Assembly (NCBI GenBank): GCA_016934645.1 | Contig: JAFGSL010000503.1 | Location: 1 to 53,891, forward strand | DNA from: Anaerolineae bacterium | GTDB lineage: Bacteria; Chloroflexota; Anaerolineae; B4-G1; SLSP01 | Reading direction: 5' to 3' | DNA length: 53,891 nt | Part shown: positions 15,916 through 24,418 of the stretch, one piece after another | How the letters are laid out: every line of letters begins with the position of its first letter | Numbering within the stretch: position 1 is the stretch's first letter | Translations under genes and position numbers: made by a program | The notes under the pieces: generated by a model | The model's input: only the letters and a program-made list of their open reading frames with translations | The model's database searches: none | What the model was told of the DNA's origin: nothing

Positions 15916-18459
15916 TTATAGGACTTCCACCGGATCGATATCGACCAGCCATCCGGCGGGGATATCGAGCGGGCGCAGGAAATCCGCCGGAGAGACGCTG
16001 CGCAGCAAGATCTGCCAACGGTAGCGGCCCCGCACGCGGGCGAAGAAGGCCGGCGCCGGTCCAATCAAATCGGTGATGGGCAACCCGGCGGCACGCAGTG
16101 CGTCCCGCAGTACGGCAGCGAAATCCTCGGCGGACTGCTGTGCTTTCTCGCGGTTCGTGTGCGCGTAGACCAGCCGCGCCAGCCGGATCGATGGCGGGTA
16201 GTCGGCCTGCTCGCGGAACGCCATCTCGCGCTGCGCGAAACCGGTATAATCGTGGACCGCCGCCCGCTGGACGGCATAGTGCGCGGGATGGTACGTCTGC
16301 AAGACCACCCGCCCACCGAGCAGCCCCCGTCCGGAGCGCCCGGCGACCTGCGCCAGCAATTGGAACGCGCGCTCGGCGGCGCGGAAGTCCGGCAGGTTGA
16401 GCGCGGTGTCGGCGGAGATGATACCCACCACCGTCACCTTGGGGATGTCCAACCCGCGCGCCACCATCTGCGTGCCCACCAGGATGTCGGCCTCACCGCG
16501 GGCGAAACGCCCCATGATGGCCGTGTGGACAGCGTGCGAGCGGGCCACGTCCTGATCCCAGCGCACGAGGCGCGCCGCAGGCCACCGCTCCGCTACCCGT
16601 CCCTCCAAGCCCTCCGTTCCCAACCCGAACGCGCGCACCCGCGACGAGCCACACGCCGGACATTGGCGCGGCATGCGCTTCTGCCGCCCGCAGCGATGGC
16701 AGATCAGGCTACCGATGCCCTCGTGATACGTGAAGGGGACATCGCAGCGCGGGCACTCCGCTACCCACCCACAATCACGGCAGAAAACATAAGTTGCCGT
16801 GCCGCGACGGTTGAGGAACAGGATCACCTGTTCGCGCCGGGCCAGGGCCGCGTCCATCGCCTCCTGCAATGCCACACTGAAGATCGAGCGATTTCCGGCC
16901 TTGAGTTCAGCTCGCATGTCCACAATCTGCACCGGCGGCAAAGCGATAGTGTAGGGTCCCTGTGGTGCTCCACGCAAAGGCTGGTAACGGCTGGCGGGAA
17001 GGTGCAAATATTGTTCCCAGGCCCGGAGGCGCTGTTGGTGCGCCATCACCCGCTGTGGCATCTTCAGGAGCCGGTATTGACCGGCTTGGGCGCGAGCGTA
17101 AGCTTCCAGCGAGGGCGTGGCGCTGCCCAGGATGAGCAACGCGCCGCGCCGCCGCGCGAGTTCTTCCGCCACGTCGCGTGTGTGGAAGTATGGTGCACGG
17201 CTTTGCTTGTAGCTCGTGTCCTCCTCTTCATCCATCACGATGAGGCCCAGATTGGGGAACGGCGCGAACAGGGCCGAGCGCGCCCCGACCACCACAGCAA
17301 TATCGCCGCTGCGCACACGCCGCCACGTATCGAAGCGCTCACCGTCGCTCATCGCGCTGTGCCACAGCCCCACCTGGCCCGGAAAGCGTACGGCGAAACG
17401 GTGGACGGTCTGCGGCGTCAGGCTGATTTCGGGGACGAGGATCAACGCCTGCCGGCCCTGCGCCAACACCTGCGCCACCGCCCGCATGTACAACTCTGTC
17501 TTTCCTGAGCCGGTTACGCCCAAGAGCAGAATGGGAGCCGCCGGTTCTGGCGCCGCCAACTCTGGCGCTGCGACGGTCTCCTGCAACAACGGTTCGATGG
17601 TATCCCAGGCCGCCTGCTGTTCGGGAATCAGAACCGGGGGCCGGTCGGGCGTAAAAATCATCTCCGCCAGAGGATCGCGCAACACCTCCTCGTGGCTGAA
17701 GGCAATCAGACTACGCTCAACCAGCATTTTGAGATGATAGTATTTCGCGCCCGTTTCGGCGTAGACCACATCGACCTCCACAGGTTGCGCTTCGCCTTCG
17801 AGGAAGTCCAGAATGCGCCGGTACAACGCCACATCGCGCAGGCCATGCAGGCCCGTCTCCCATTGTGCGCGCGGCGCAACCAGCCGGGCCAGCCGGTTGA
17901 CTTTCGGCTGGACGATGTTGAGCCGCAGCAGGCGTTCCACTTCGATCAAACGACGCTTCAGCAAATAGCGCCGCGCCCAACGCACATCCACGCCCTTGAG
18001 CGCGCGTTTGACCTGCGCGCTCGTCAACGGGCCGCGCTGAATCAGCGTCTGCAACAACCGGGCAGCGGGATCGGGGAGATCGGAGGGGACAGCAGCCACC
18101 TGTGAGGAGAGGCGCAGGTAGACGGTCGCACGCAGGCCCGGTGGCAGCATCGTCTTCACGCACTGGTGGAGTGGCGACAACGTCTCATGCGATATCCACT
18201 GTGCCAGATCCAGCATATCCGCATCGAGCACGGGATCGGGGTAGAGGACGCCCTGAATGGGTCGCGTTTTGGGAACAGCGGGTGCGTTGGTCAGTGCCAG
18301 CACGATACCCGGCAACACCATCTCGCGGAGCGGGACGAGGACCAGCATACCCGGTCGCACAGTGGCAGTAAACCTCGCCGGAATGTCGTAATCAAACACA
18401 GGTGCGGTCTTGGTTCTAAAGGGGAGAAACACTACCACGCGCGCGTACATCGCTTGCAT
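15916..18459 (-). CDS. priA: Primosomal protein N' (replication restart helicase PriA)
   Basis: An 847-aa protein with the PriA layout: an N-terminal 3'-DNA-binding region (PVFDYDIPARF), helicase lobe with Walker A LLGVTGSGKTE, a DEEE Walker B box followed by DTSYKQ, SATPSLEAY, then eight paired cysteines of the zinc-binding insert (CRDC, CPRC, CHRC, CPAC), and the second lobe (DILVGTQMVARGLDIPKVTVV, VAGRSGR). PriA reloads the replisome at stalled forks. The Walker B box is normally DEEH, so the fourth position is changed to Glu. It starts 2 nt after the kinase stop, with another ATG at 18450 as alternative start. It is longer than E. coli PriA (732 aa). Confidence 0.95.
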   Translation of the reverse strand: MQAMYARVVVFLPFRTKTAPVFDYDIPARFTATVRPGMLVLVPLREMVLPGIVLALTNAPAVPKTRPIQGVLYPDPVLDADMLDLAQWISHETLSPLHQCVKTMLPPGLRATVYLRLSSQVAAVPSDLPDPAARLLQTLIQRGPLTSAQVKRALKGVDVRWARRYLLKRRLIEVERLLRLNIVQPKVNRLARLVAPRAQWETGLHGLRDVALYRRILDFLEGEAQPVEVDVVYAETGAKYYHLKMLVERSLIAFSHEEVLRDPLAEMIFTPDRPPVLIPEQQAAWDTIEPLLQETVAAPELAAPEPAAPILLLGVTGSGKTELYMRAVAQVLAQGRQALILVPEISLTPQTVHRFAVRFPGQVGLWHSAMSDGERFDTWRRVRSGDIAVVVGARSALFAPFPNLGLIVMDEEEDTSYKQSRAPYFHTRDVAEELARRRGALLILGSATPSLEAYARAQAGQYRLLKMPQRVMAHQQRLRAWEQYLHLPASRYQPLRGAPQGPYTIALPPVQIVDMRAELKAGNRSIFSVALQEAMDAALARREQVILFLNRRGTATYVFCRDCGWVAECPRCDVPFTYHEGIGSLICHRCGRQKRMPRQCPACGSSRVRAFGLGTEGLEGRVAERWPAARLVRWDQDVARSHAVHTAIMGRFARGEADILVGTQMVARGLDIPKVTVVGIISADTALNLPDFRAAERAFQLLAQVAGRSGRGLLGGRVVLQTYHPAHYAVQRAAVHDYTGFAQREMAFREQADYPPSIRLARLVYAHTNREKAQQSAEDFAAVLRDALRAAGLPITDLIGPAPAFFARVRGRYRWQILLRSVSPADFLRPLDIPAGWLVDIDPVEVL

Positions 18460-18461
18460 GG

Positions 18462-19925
18462 TCAGCTTGTCTCGCCTGGTCTATCGCCGGCGTCACCCGA
18501 TGTCCGCACTCGCTGTGTATGCTCCGGCGCGGCAGGTAAGATGAAGAAGAAGGTACTGCCTTGCCCAACCACGCTTTCGACGCCGACCTCGCCGCCGAGC
18601 CTTTCCGCGATCCGCCGCACGATAGACAATCCCAGGCCATAGCCCTTGGCCCGCGCTTGATCAAGCCGGGTAAAGGGTGTAAAGAGACGCGCTTGCTCTT
18701 CCGGGGCGAGGCCAGGGCCGTTATCGCGCACCCAAAACCGGATGCTGAATACTGGATGCTGGATACTGGATGCCGGATCAAGCTCTGAGCTTCCAGCTTC
18801 GAGTGTCGTATAGCCGAGTTCGATGTGAGGAGGGGCACCGCCGTACTTGATGGCGTTGCTGATGTAGTTCGTCCAGATTTCTTCGACCCACGAAGCCTGG
18901 CCAAAAGCGACCGGCCAGGCTTCAGGGAGGACGATTTCGGCCTTCTTCTCGGCGATTTCATGGAGAAGACGCTGCTGGGCCTCATCCACGATAGTGGCCA
19001 TATCGAGCGGCCCAACGTCAACAACTTCAGCCTCGCGCACACTCGACAACAACAACAACTCATCGACGATATTGGTGATCTTCCGGCCATTGCGCGCAAT
19101 AATACCGAAATAATAGGTCAGTTGATCATTAGTAAACTCGGTGTGGTGTCTTTCCAAAAGCTCACCAAAACCGATGATCGACGCTAATGGCGCTTTGATA
19201 TCGTGGGCGACAGTGTGAGCATACGCATTCAACTCTTCATTGCGGCTTTCAAGTTCGACCGTACGATGGCGGAGAACTTCTTCCATATGCATGCGGTCAG
19301 ACACCTCAGACCGGAGATGCTGATTGCTCTCGACCAATTCGGCAGTACGTTCTGCCACCTGGTCTTCCAGCCGGTGATTGAGGCGCTCAAGATCCTGAGT
19401 GCTCTGAGCAATAAGCCGTTCGACGACTTTGGCGGGGACTGTAAACCCATAAGATACGATGATCGGCACGATCATATTGTGCCAGATATTCAGGTAAATT
19501 GCGCCAAGGACTAAAAAGACCATCCCGGTAGCAATCATGTAGTGAAGCGAGTCCTTGTAGCCCAGAATAATGCCGAGCGTAAAAATGCCTACATAAAACA
19601 TCGTGAATAAGTAAACATAATCCTGACCGGTAATAATCTCATGGGCAAGGAGCACTGAGAGAAAGACAAAAGTGATCCAGGCAAAAAGCAGCATTGCTCT
19701 GGATAACGAATGTTTGAGTTGCGTGAGTGACACTACCGCAGCTACACCGATCATGGCTGTAGAAATCAGGTAGACTGCGTTTAGGTCTTTGTGCCTACTG
19801 ATGGATCTTACAATGTGAAGCGCGAAGCCCAGGAGAGTAAGTCCCGTATAACTCCACAGGACCCACCGTGCGGACTCACGCCGTGCGCGTTCTCCAGGTA
19901 ACAACTCGGTGTTCATTGCAATCAA
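18462..19925 (-). CDS. Membrane sensor histidine kinase
   Basis: A 487-aa protein. Residues about 22-165 form several membrane segments, about 170-230 a coiled coil (DLERLNHRLEDQVAERTAEL), then HisKA with the phosphorylated His at 241 (HTVAHDIKAPLASIIGFGEL), and a HATPase domain with N box NYISNAIKYGG, G1 DNGPGL, F box FTPFTRL and G2 GYGLGLSIV. It autophosphorylates on sensing an unknown signal. No response regulator is present nearby, so the partner is elsewhere. Between the TTLE and RFWVRDNGPG parts of the ATPase domain lies about 20 extra residues encoded by degenerate tandem repeats (plus-strand 18742-18803), apparently an in-frame insertion. A hairpin and possible promoter lie upstream. 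Confidence 0.92.
   Translation of the reverse strand: MIAMNTELLPGERARRESARWVLWSYTGLTLLGFALHIVRSISRHKDLNAVYLISTAMIGVAAVVSLTQLKHSLSRAMLLFAWITFVFLSVLLAHEIITGQDYVYLFTMFYVGIFTLGIILGYKDSLHYMIATGMVFLVLGAIYLNIWHNMIVPIIVSYGFTVPAKVVERLIAQSTQDLERLNHRLEDQVAERTAELVESNQHLRSEVSDRMHMEEVLRHRTVELESRNEELNAYAHTVAHDIKAPLASIIGFGELLERHHTEFTNDQLTYYFGIIARNGRKITNIVDELLLLSSVREAEVVDVGPLDMATIVDEAQQRLLHEIAEKKAEIVLPEAWPVAFGQASWVEEIWTNYISNAIKYGGAPPHIELGYTTLEAGSSELDPASSIQHPVFSIRFWVRDNGPGLAPEEQARLFTPFTRLDQARAKGYGLGLSIVRRIAERLGGEVGVESVVGQGSTFFFILPAAPEHTQRVRTSGDAGDRPGETS
18742..18803. repeat. Degenerate tandem-word repeat inserted in frame in the histidine kinase
   Basis: On the plus strand the words GGATGCTGAATACT, GGATGCTGGATACT and GGATGCCGGATC follow one another, then a CTCTGAGCTTCCAGCTTCGAG segment. 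They encode about 20 residues that interrupt the HATPase domain between TTLE and RFWVRD without breaking the frame. The style matches the intergenic word repeats at 31156, 52014 and 53710. Confidence 0.65.
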
Positions 19926-19947
19926 TTATTCCAAGAATCAGAAACTC

Positions 19948-19967
19948 GCGCTTCGACAACGAAGCGC
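19948..19967 (-). promoter_or_regulatory. Perfect 8-bp hairpin in the leader of the histidine kinase gene
   Basis: GCGCTTCG and CGAAGCGC flank a 4-base loop (ACAA), 23-42 bases upstream of the kinase start on the minus strand. It could be a leader stem-loop affecting translation or mRNA stability. No terminator T tract follows. Confidence 0.5.
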
Positions 19968-19997
19968 CGTGAAAACGACATCTGTTCTGCGGGTCGC

Positions 19998-20025
19998 AAT
20001 ATATCTTGATGTCTATTTGACACAA
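19998..20025 (-). promoter_or_regulatory. Candidate promoter for the histidine kinase-priA unit
   Basis: On the minus strand TTGTGT, a 16-nt spacer and TATATT resemble a sigma70 promoter, about 73 bases upstream of the kinase start. A further perfect inverted repeat, ATTTGCCA/TGGCAAAT with a 4-base centre, lies upstream at 20101-20120. Confidence 0.4.
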
Positions 20026-20100
20026 AATTCCTGCTTAGTATGCAAAATCCACATCTCAAATTGAGAGTCATACGCCGCTGAGTTTATCACAATTCCGATG

Positions 20101-20120
20101 ATTTGCCACTGATGGCAAAT
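20101..20120. repeat. Perfect 8-bp inverted repeat between pbpC and the kinase gene
   Basis: ATTTGCCA and TGGCAAAT are separated by CTGA, in the gap downstream of the penicillin-binding protein gene. It could be a terminator stem without a T tract or an operator for the kinase promoter at 19998-20025. Confidence 0.45.
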
Positions 20121-20159
20121 TGGATTGTTTGGCATTATCCATGAGCAAACGCGCAGCGT

Positions 20160-22595
20160 TCATTCTTGGACAACAATGGTGACGGCGGCGCTTGACACTT
20201 CCATCCCGTCTGCGGTGTCGCCCACGGCGGAGAACGTGTGTAAGCCCGGTTCCAATCGCCAGAGATGTGTATAGGGTGGTGATGTGAACTGCGCCAAAGG
20301 CAGATCATCGACGAACAATTTTACTTGCTCAAACACCGCATCGCTCGCAGCGGAAACAGCAATCTTCTGTGTCTCACGAGATTGCGCCGGATCGATGCGA
20401 TAGACCGCACCGGCATCCGGACTGGTGAGACGGAGCAGGGGAGCGGGTGATGAACTGGCGGACGCCGGTTGGGGGAGATTGTGCTCGCGTGCCCACTCCT
20501 GAACCTCGGGGGGGAGAACGGTGTAGACGACGCCGTCAATGCGTTGGTGTATCTGGCAGACTGTGGTCGGTTCGGTCCCGGCAATGAACATCTCGACGAT
20601 GCGGTGCGGGCAGTCCGGCCCCGGCAGTTCCCCGGACAACGCGCAAACCTCTACATCGACCAGCCCCTCAGGGCGCGCAAATGCCTGGACCGGTTGCCCC
20701 TTGAGCGCCGCCTCCATCACATCGTGCCAGATAGGCGCGGCGCCGGTAACGCCGGTAACGGCCTTCATCGTTTCGTTGTCCGCATTGCCCACCCAGACAC
20801 CAACGACCAACTCCGGCGTGTAGCCCACCGTCCAGTTATCGCGGAAGTCGGTGGTGGTGCCGGTCTTGACAGCAGCCGGGCGACTCAGGTTGAGCACACT
20901 ATCCTCGCCAAAGGTAGGGATGCGCGCCAGCTCGTCGCTCAGAATGTCGGTGATAAGGTAGGCCACACGGGCATCGAGGGCCCTCGATGCGAGAGCGGGG
21001 TCCTCCATGCCATCGGCCCCCGCCCAAAGTACCGTGCCGGCCGCGTCTTCGACACGTTGGATAACACGCGGCGACACGGCATAGCCGCCGTTGGCGAACG
21101 CGGCGTACGCGGCGGTCAGTTCCAGCAGACGCACCTCGCCGCCGCCTAATCCCACCGCCAGTCCAATCCTATCAGGATCATCAAAAGTGGTGATCCCCAG
21201 GCGGCGTGCCATCCCCGTCAGCGCTTCAACGCCGATGGCATCGAGCACCTTGACGGTAACGAGATTGTACGACGAGGCCAGTGCCTCGCGCAGCCGAACC
21301 GGGCCTCGGAAAACCAGGTCGTAGTTCAGCGGAACATAAGGCGTGCCCTCGCGCGTCACGAAAGCGGTGCGCACGTCCAGCAACATCGTCGCGGGGGTGA
21401 AATCGCCCTGCCCAAGGGCAGCGCGTTCGAAGGCGGCGGCGTACGTCAGCGGCTTGATGGACGAACCGGGTTGACGCAGTGCCGTCGCGCCGTTCACCGC
21501 ACCGGCAATACGCGCCGAGAAGTAGTCCGGGCTACCCACCATCGCCACGACCTCGCCCGTCCACGGATCGAGGGCCACCAACGCGGCATTGCGCACATTC
21601 CGCCCGCCAGGTGGGCACTCAGCGTCGTAGTGACATACCGCAAGCAACGTTAAATGCTGGCGGATGATGTCGCGAGCGGTATCGGTCAACGCCAGATCCA
21701 GCGTGGTGTAGACGTTCAACCCGCCGGCTTGCACCCTTGCCAGCCCCAACTCACGCTCCAATTGGCTGCGTACGAACATCACAAAATGTGGCGCGCGGAT
21801 GGGAAACGGCGCAGCCGCGAAATCGAGGGACTCAGTTTTAGCCAACTGCGCATCCTGCACCGTCACGTAACCTTGCTTCACCAACAAATCCAGCACGATG
21901 GTCTGGCGCGCTTTGACCACGTCGAGAGCTTCGAGTGGATTGTAGAGGGCAGGGGCCTGCGGCAAACCGGCGAGGAGCGCGCACTCGGCCAGGTCCAGGT
22001 CACGCGCAGACTTGGCGAAGTAGGCCCGCGCCGCCGCCTCAACGCCGTAGGCCATATTGCCATAGTATGTTTCGTTGAGGTAGAGATTGAGGATTTCATC
22101 TTTGGAGTAGCGCCGGGTGATACGAATGGCCAGGATCAACTCGCGTAACTTGCGGTGCAGCGTCCGCTCAACGCGCTCATCGGCGCTGAACATCACCGTG
22201 CGCACCAACTGCTGCGTGATCGTACTCCCGCCTGCCTCCCCGCCCTGCACGTTGATCCACACTGCGCGGAGGATGCCCTGTAGATCCATGCCGGGATTGC
22301 TATAGAAGGTGGCATCCTCTGTGGCAATGGTGGCCTGGATGAGATAAGGCGGTATGTCGTCCAAAATCACGGGCGTGTGACTTCCGGTATACGGCGGCGG
22401 CATCTCGAAGAGCAACTGGCCGTGGCGATCGTAGATTTTGCTGCTTGGTGCGCTGGTGTAGGCGCTCAGATCGTCCGGTGCAGGAAGTCCGGCACAGAGC
22501 CACAGGTACAAACCTGCGCCACCGAGGAAAGCCAGCGCGCACAAAATCGTTAAAACACGCACCGTGCGGGTCTTGAACAAACGGTTCGCTTTCAT
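20160..22595 (-). CDS. pbpC: Bifunctional penicillin-binding protein (PbpC/PBP1-type)
   Basis: An 811-aa class A PBP. One N-terminal membrane anchor (about 11-34) is followed by the transglycosylase domain with catalytic EDATFYSNPG (E93) and GGSTITQQLVR (122-132), then the transpeptidase domain with SSIK (378-381), SYN (442-444) and KTGT (577-580). The C-terminal about 130 residues form an Ig-like beta domain typical of PbpC (BiPBP_C; LRLTSPDAGAVYRIDP). It polymerises and cross-links peptidoglycan outside the cytoplasmic membrane. The ATG at 22595 is followed by a basic-hydrophobic signal anchor. Confidence 0.92.
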   Translation of the reverse strand: MKANRLFKTRTVRVLTILCALAFLGGAGLYLWLCAGLPAPDDLSAYTSAPSSKIYDRHGQLLFEMPPPYTGSHTPVILDDIPPYLIQATIATEDATFYSNPGMDLQGILRAVWINVQGGEAGGSTITQQLVRTVMFSADERVERTLHRKLRELILAIRITRRYSKDEILNLYLNETYYGNMAYGVEAAARAYFAKSARDLDLAECALLAGLPQAPALYNPLEALDVVKARQTIVLDLLVKQGYVTVQDAQLAKTESLDFAAAPFPIRAPHFVMFVRSQLERELGLARVQAGGLNVYTTLDLALTDTARDIIRQHLTLLAVCHYDAECPPGGRNVRNAALVALDPWTGEVVAMVGSPDYFSARIAGAVNGATALRQPGSSIKPLTYAAAFERAALGQGDFTPATMLLDVRTAFVTREGTPYVPLNYDLVFRGPVRLREALASSYNLVTVKVLDAIGVEALTGMARRLGITTFDDPDRIGLAVGLGGGEVRLLELTAAYAAFANGGYAVSPRVIQRVEDAAGTVLWAGADGMEDPALASRALDARVAYLITDILSDELARIPTFGEDSVLNLSRPAAVKTGTTTDFRDNWTVGYTPELVVGVWVGNADNETMKAVTGVTGAAPIWHDVMEAALKGQPVQAFARPEGLVDVEVCALSGELPGPDCPHRIVEMFIAGTEPTTVCQIHQRIDGVVYTVLPPEVQEWAREHNLPQPASASSSPAPLLRLTSPDAGAVYRIDPAQSRETQKIAVSAASDAVFEQVKLFVDDLPLAQFTSPPYTHLWRLEPGLHTFSAVGDTADGMEVSSAAVTIVVQE

Positions 22596-22618
22596 AACGC
22601 TTTCGTTCTATTCAGGTT

Positions 22619-22735
22619 GGCAATCCTTGCAAAGGTTTTTTGTCCGGGTTGTGGCCGGAGAGGCACCCGCGGATAATGAAATCATCGTGCTTTGCAATCT
22701 CGTACGCAACCTTCGCTCACCCTTGCGAAAGTTGG
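22619..22735 (+). repeat. Diverged ~110-nt dispersed repeat, copy A
   Basis: ATCCTTGCAAAGGTTTT (22623-22639) is followed about 60 bases later by a TCGTGCTTTGCAATCTCGTA-type block from 22685 and CCCTTGCGAAAG. The same two blocks occur at the same spacing in copy B (24288-24388). The copy occupies the region immediately upstream of the pbpC start and is the only visible content of the 22596-22793 gap. Confidence 0.5.
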
Positions 22736-22793
22736 CGATCTCCGCCGAGGAAACCGAAAAGGCACGTCAGGTCTGCGACCGGGCCCGCCATCG

Positions 22794-23747
22794 TCAGGCG
22801 ATAACTTGATCAACAACTGTCGCACCACTATCGACGCTTGCTCCACGCAGCACCATCACGTCGTGCAGGGTCACATCGTCACCGATATGGCAGTCCCGTT
22901 CGATGTAGACGTTCGGTCCGATAACACAGCGCGTCCCGATGACGGTACCCTGTTCGATGTACAGTGGCGTGATCAACTGCGTTTCCGGACCAACAGTGTG
23001 TGGTTCCAGTTGCGGACGGCCATCACCGTGCATCAGATATTCACGGTTGAGTGCCAGCAGGTCGGCGGCATTGGTCAACGTCAGCCGGCGTTCAACCGTC
23101 ACACCGCCCACATGCCCCTCACCGTCGATGAGCATTTGAATGGCATCCTGCAATTCGTATTCACCGCGCGGTGAGGGTGAAACTTTGGGCAGATATGCCA
23201 GGATGCGAGGAGAAAAGACGTAGAGTGGCAGGCTGGAGATGTTCGAGGGCGCTTCTTCCGGCGTCGGTTTCTCGACAATGCACGTGATCCAGGGGCCGTC
23301 CATAGCCACAATGCCCGTGCTGCTGATGCGCTCACGTTTCACCGGCATCAGCGTCAAGACAGCATTGGGCTGGGGCGAGGTTTGCCAAAAGGCCATCAAG
23401 CGACCCACGTCGGCGAACGTCACCAGATTATCGCAGGCAGAGAGGACAAAATCCTCGCTAATAAGTGGCTCAGCACATTGCAGCGCCTTCGCCATTCCCA
23501 GGCGCTCCGTCTGGTACACAAAACGCACCTCAGCGGGAAAGGTTGCTTCTCGCAGAAAATAGTGAGCGATGTCACGATCTTCAGGGCTGACGACAAGGAC
23601 AAAATCGTCCACGCCGTTGGCAAGCAGCAATTCCATCACCCGCTCAACGATAGGCTTTCCCAGGATAGGGAGCATCGCCTTGGAACGGCTTAACGTGATC
23701 GGGTGGAGACGCGAACCTTTACCGGCCGCCAGAATAACGCCTTGCAT
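22794..23747 (-). CDS. Sugar-phosphate nucleotidyltransferase (RmlA/GlmU-like)
   Basis: A 317-aa protein. The N-terminus has the classic GVILAAGKGSRLHPIT-RSKAMLPILGKPI signature for NTP and sugar-phosphate binding, with LSACDNLV later supplying the metal-binding Asp. The last about 90 residues have the isoleucine-patch rhythm of a left-handed beta helix (LIEQGTVIG, CVIGPNVYIERDCHIGDD). It would join a sugar 1-phosphate to a nucleotide for envelope polysaccharide synthesis; the sugar is unknown. It lies 54 bases downstream of the Hfq-like gene on the same strand. Confidence 0.85.
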   Translation of the reverse strand: MQGVILAAGKGSRLHPITLSRSKAMLPILGKPIVERVMELLLANGVDDFVLVVSPEDRDIAHYFLREATFPAEVRFVYQTERLGMAKALQCAEPLISEDFVLSACDNLVTFADVGRLMAFWQTSPQPNAVLTLMPVKRERISSTGIVAMDGPWITCIVEKPTPEEAPSNISSLPLYVFSPRILAYLPKVSPSPRGEYELQDAIQMLIDGEGHVGGVTVERRLTLTNAADLLALNREYLMHGDGRPQLEPHTVGPETQLITPLYIEQGTVIGTRCVIGPNVYIERDCHIGDDVTLHDVMVLRGASVDSGATVVDQVIA

Positions 23748-23776
23748 CCGGTGATTTTCCTCGTGGAGACAATGCT

Positions 23777-23800
23777 GCGAAAACTGCGTACAGTTTTCGC
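23777..23800 (-). terminator. Perfect 10-bp hairpin after the Hfq-like gene
   Basis: GCGAAAACTG and CAGTTTTCGC flank a 4-base loop (CGTA) just 1 base downstream of the hfq-like stop codon. There is no long T run, so it may be a processing or 3'-end-stabilising stem or a partial terminator between this gene and the nucleotidyltransferase. Confidence 0.55.
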
Positions 23801-23801
23801 G

Positions 23802-24026
23802 CTAGTTGCTGGCGCGGTGGATATAAATGATGTTCCCTTTGGGAAGCAGCAATTCCAGGCCGGTTTCCTGACGGATAAGGATGTCGTACACATCCACGCC
23901 GATGAGCGTCCCTTTGAAGCTTTTGCCGTTGCTCACCGCAACCTGAACGGGGTGATTCTCCAGTTCGGTGTAGAATTCTGCTGAACGTTTCCCCCACACT
24001 TGTGCAGCTTTTGCTTTTTCGTCCAT
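23802..24026 (-). CDS. Hfq/LSm-like small RNA-binding protein
   Basis: A 74-aa protein with a short N-terminal helix and a five-strand Sm-like core: VQVAVSNGKSFKGTLIGVD matches the Sm1 motif (x-V-x-L-x-x-G-x-x-x-x-G-x-L-x-x-x-D), and LLLPKGNIIYIHRA matches Sm2. Hfq-type proteins form ring hexamers that bind U-rich RNA and help small RNA pairing. It is not a textbook Hfq: the YKH Sm2 signature is replaced by YIH. A strong ribosome binding site (GGGGAGGG) precedes the ATG at 24026. A perfect hairpin follows the stop. Confidence 0.65.
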   Translation of the reverse strand: MDEKAKAAQVWGKRSAEFYTELENHPVQVAVSNGKSFKGTLIGVDVYDILIRQETGLELLLPKGNIIYIHRASN

Positions 24027-24110
24027 TGTCTTTCCCTCCCCTCATAGTCAACAATTTGACGGATCCAAGAAATGGAATTCATTGCATGGGCAGTCTTTGA
24101 CCGTGCCCTC

Positions 24111-24116
24111 ATTGTA
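24111..24116 (-). promoter_or_regulatory. Candidate extended -10 promoter of the Hfq-like gene
   Basis: On the minus strand TGGTACAAT forms an extended -10 element 85 bases upstream of the start. No good -35 box is seen. Confidence 0.3.
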
Positions 24117-24418
24117 CCATGTTCTGCTGGTTTAGGAATGGGTACTCAATAACTCTTCCAATTCAAACTGAAAGCGGGTATAGGAAACCTCGCAGATGGG
24201 CAAGTTATTTAGCTTTCAGTCCTTGGCACTTGCTTTTGCTTGACTTTGACCTAGCCTGTGGTAACGTTGCCGCTGGCAATTATTCAGCCATCCTTGCAAA
24301 GGTGTTGCACAAGTTCGGTATAAAAGGCGTTCACGGGTGACGAAACGGTCATGCTTCGCACTCTCTTTTGCAACCCTCGCAAGGATGGAAGTACACGACA
24401 TCCGAGATTTGAGGGACT
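24117..24418. other. Intergenic region containing repeat copy B
   Basis: About 300 bases between the divergent Hfq-like gene and the hypothetical gene at 24419. Apart from the promoter-like element and the palindromic repeat 24288-24388 I see no gene, tRNA or recognised riboswitch. Confidence 0.5.
24288..24388 (+). repeat. Diverged ~100-nt dispersed repeat, copy B, with perfect terminal inverted arms
   Basis: CCATCCTTGC (24288-24297) and GCAAGGATGG (24379-24388) are perfect inverted arms around 81 bases. Extended, 13 of 15 positions pair. Internal blocks ATCCTTGCAAAGGT and TC-TGCTT-GCA-TCTC are shared with copy A (22619-22735) in the same orientation, at nearly the same spacing. Confidence 0.6.

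Noticed and set aside
16159..17508. 449-aa plus-strand frame inside priA
   Set aside because: It is antisense to a clearly conserved helicase and shows only the Arg/His/Gln-rich composition of GC-rich shadow frames.
24288..24388. T-box or other riboswitch
   Set aside because: No downstream biosynthetic or tRNA-charging gene, no T-box sequence and no terminator; better explained as a dispersed repeat.
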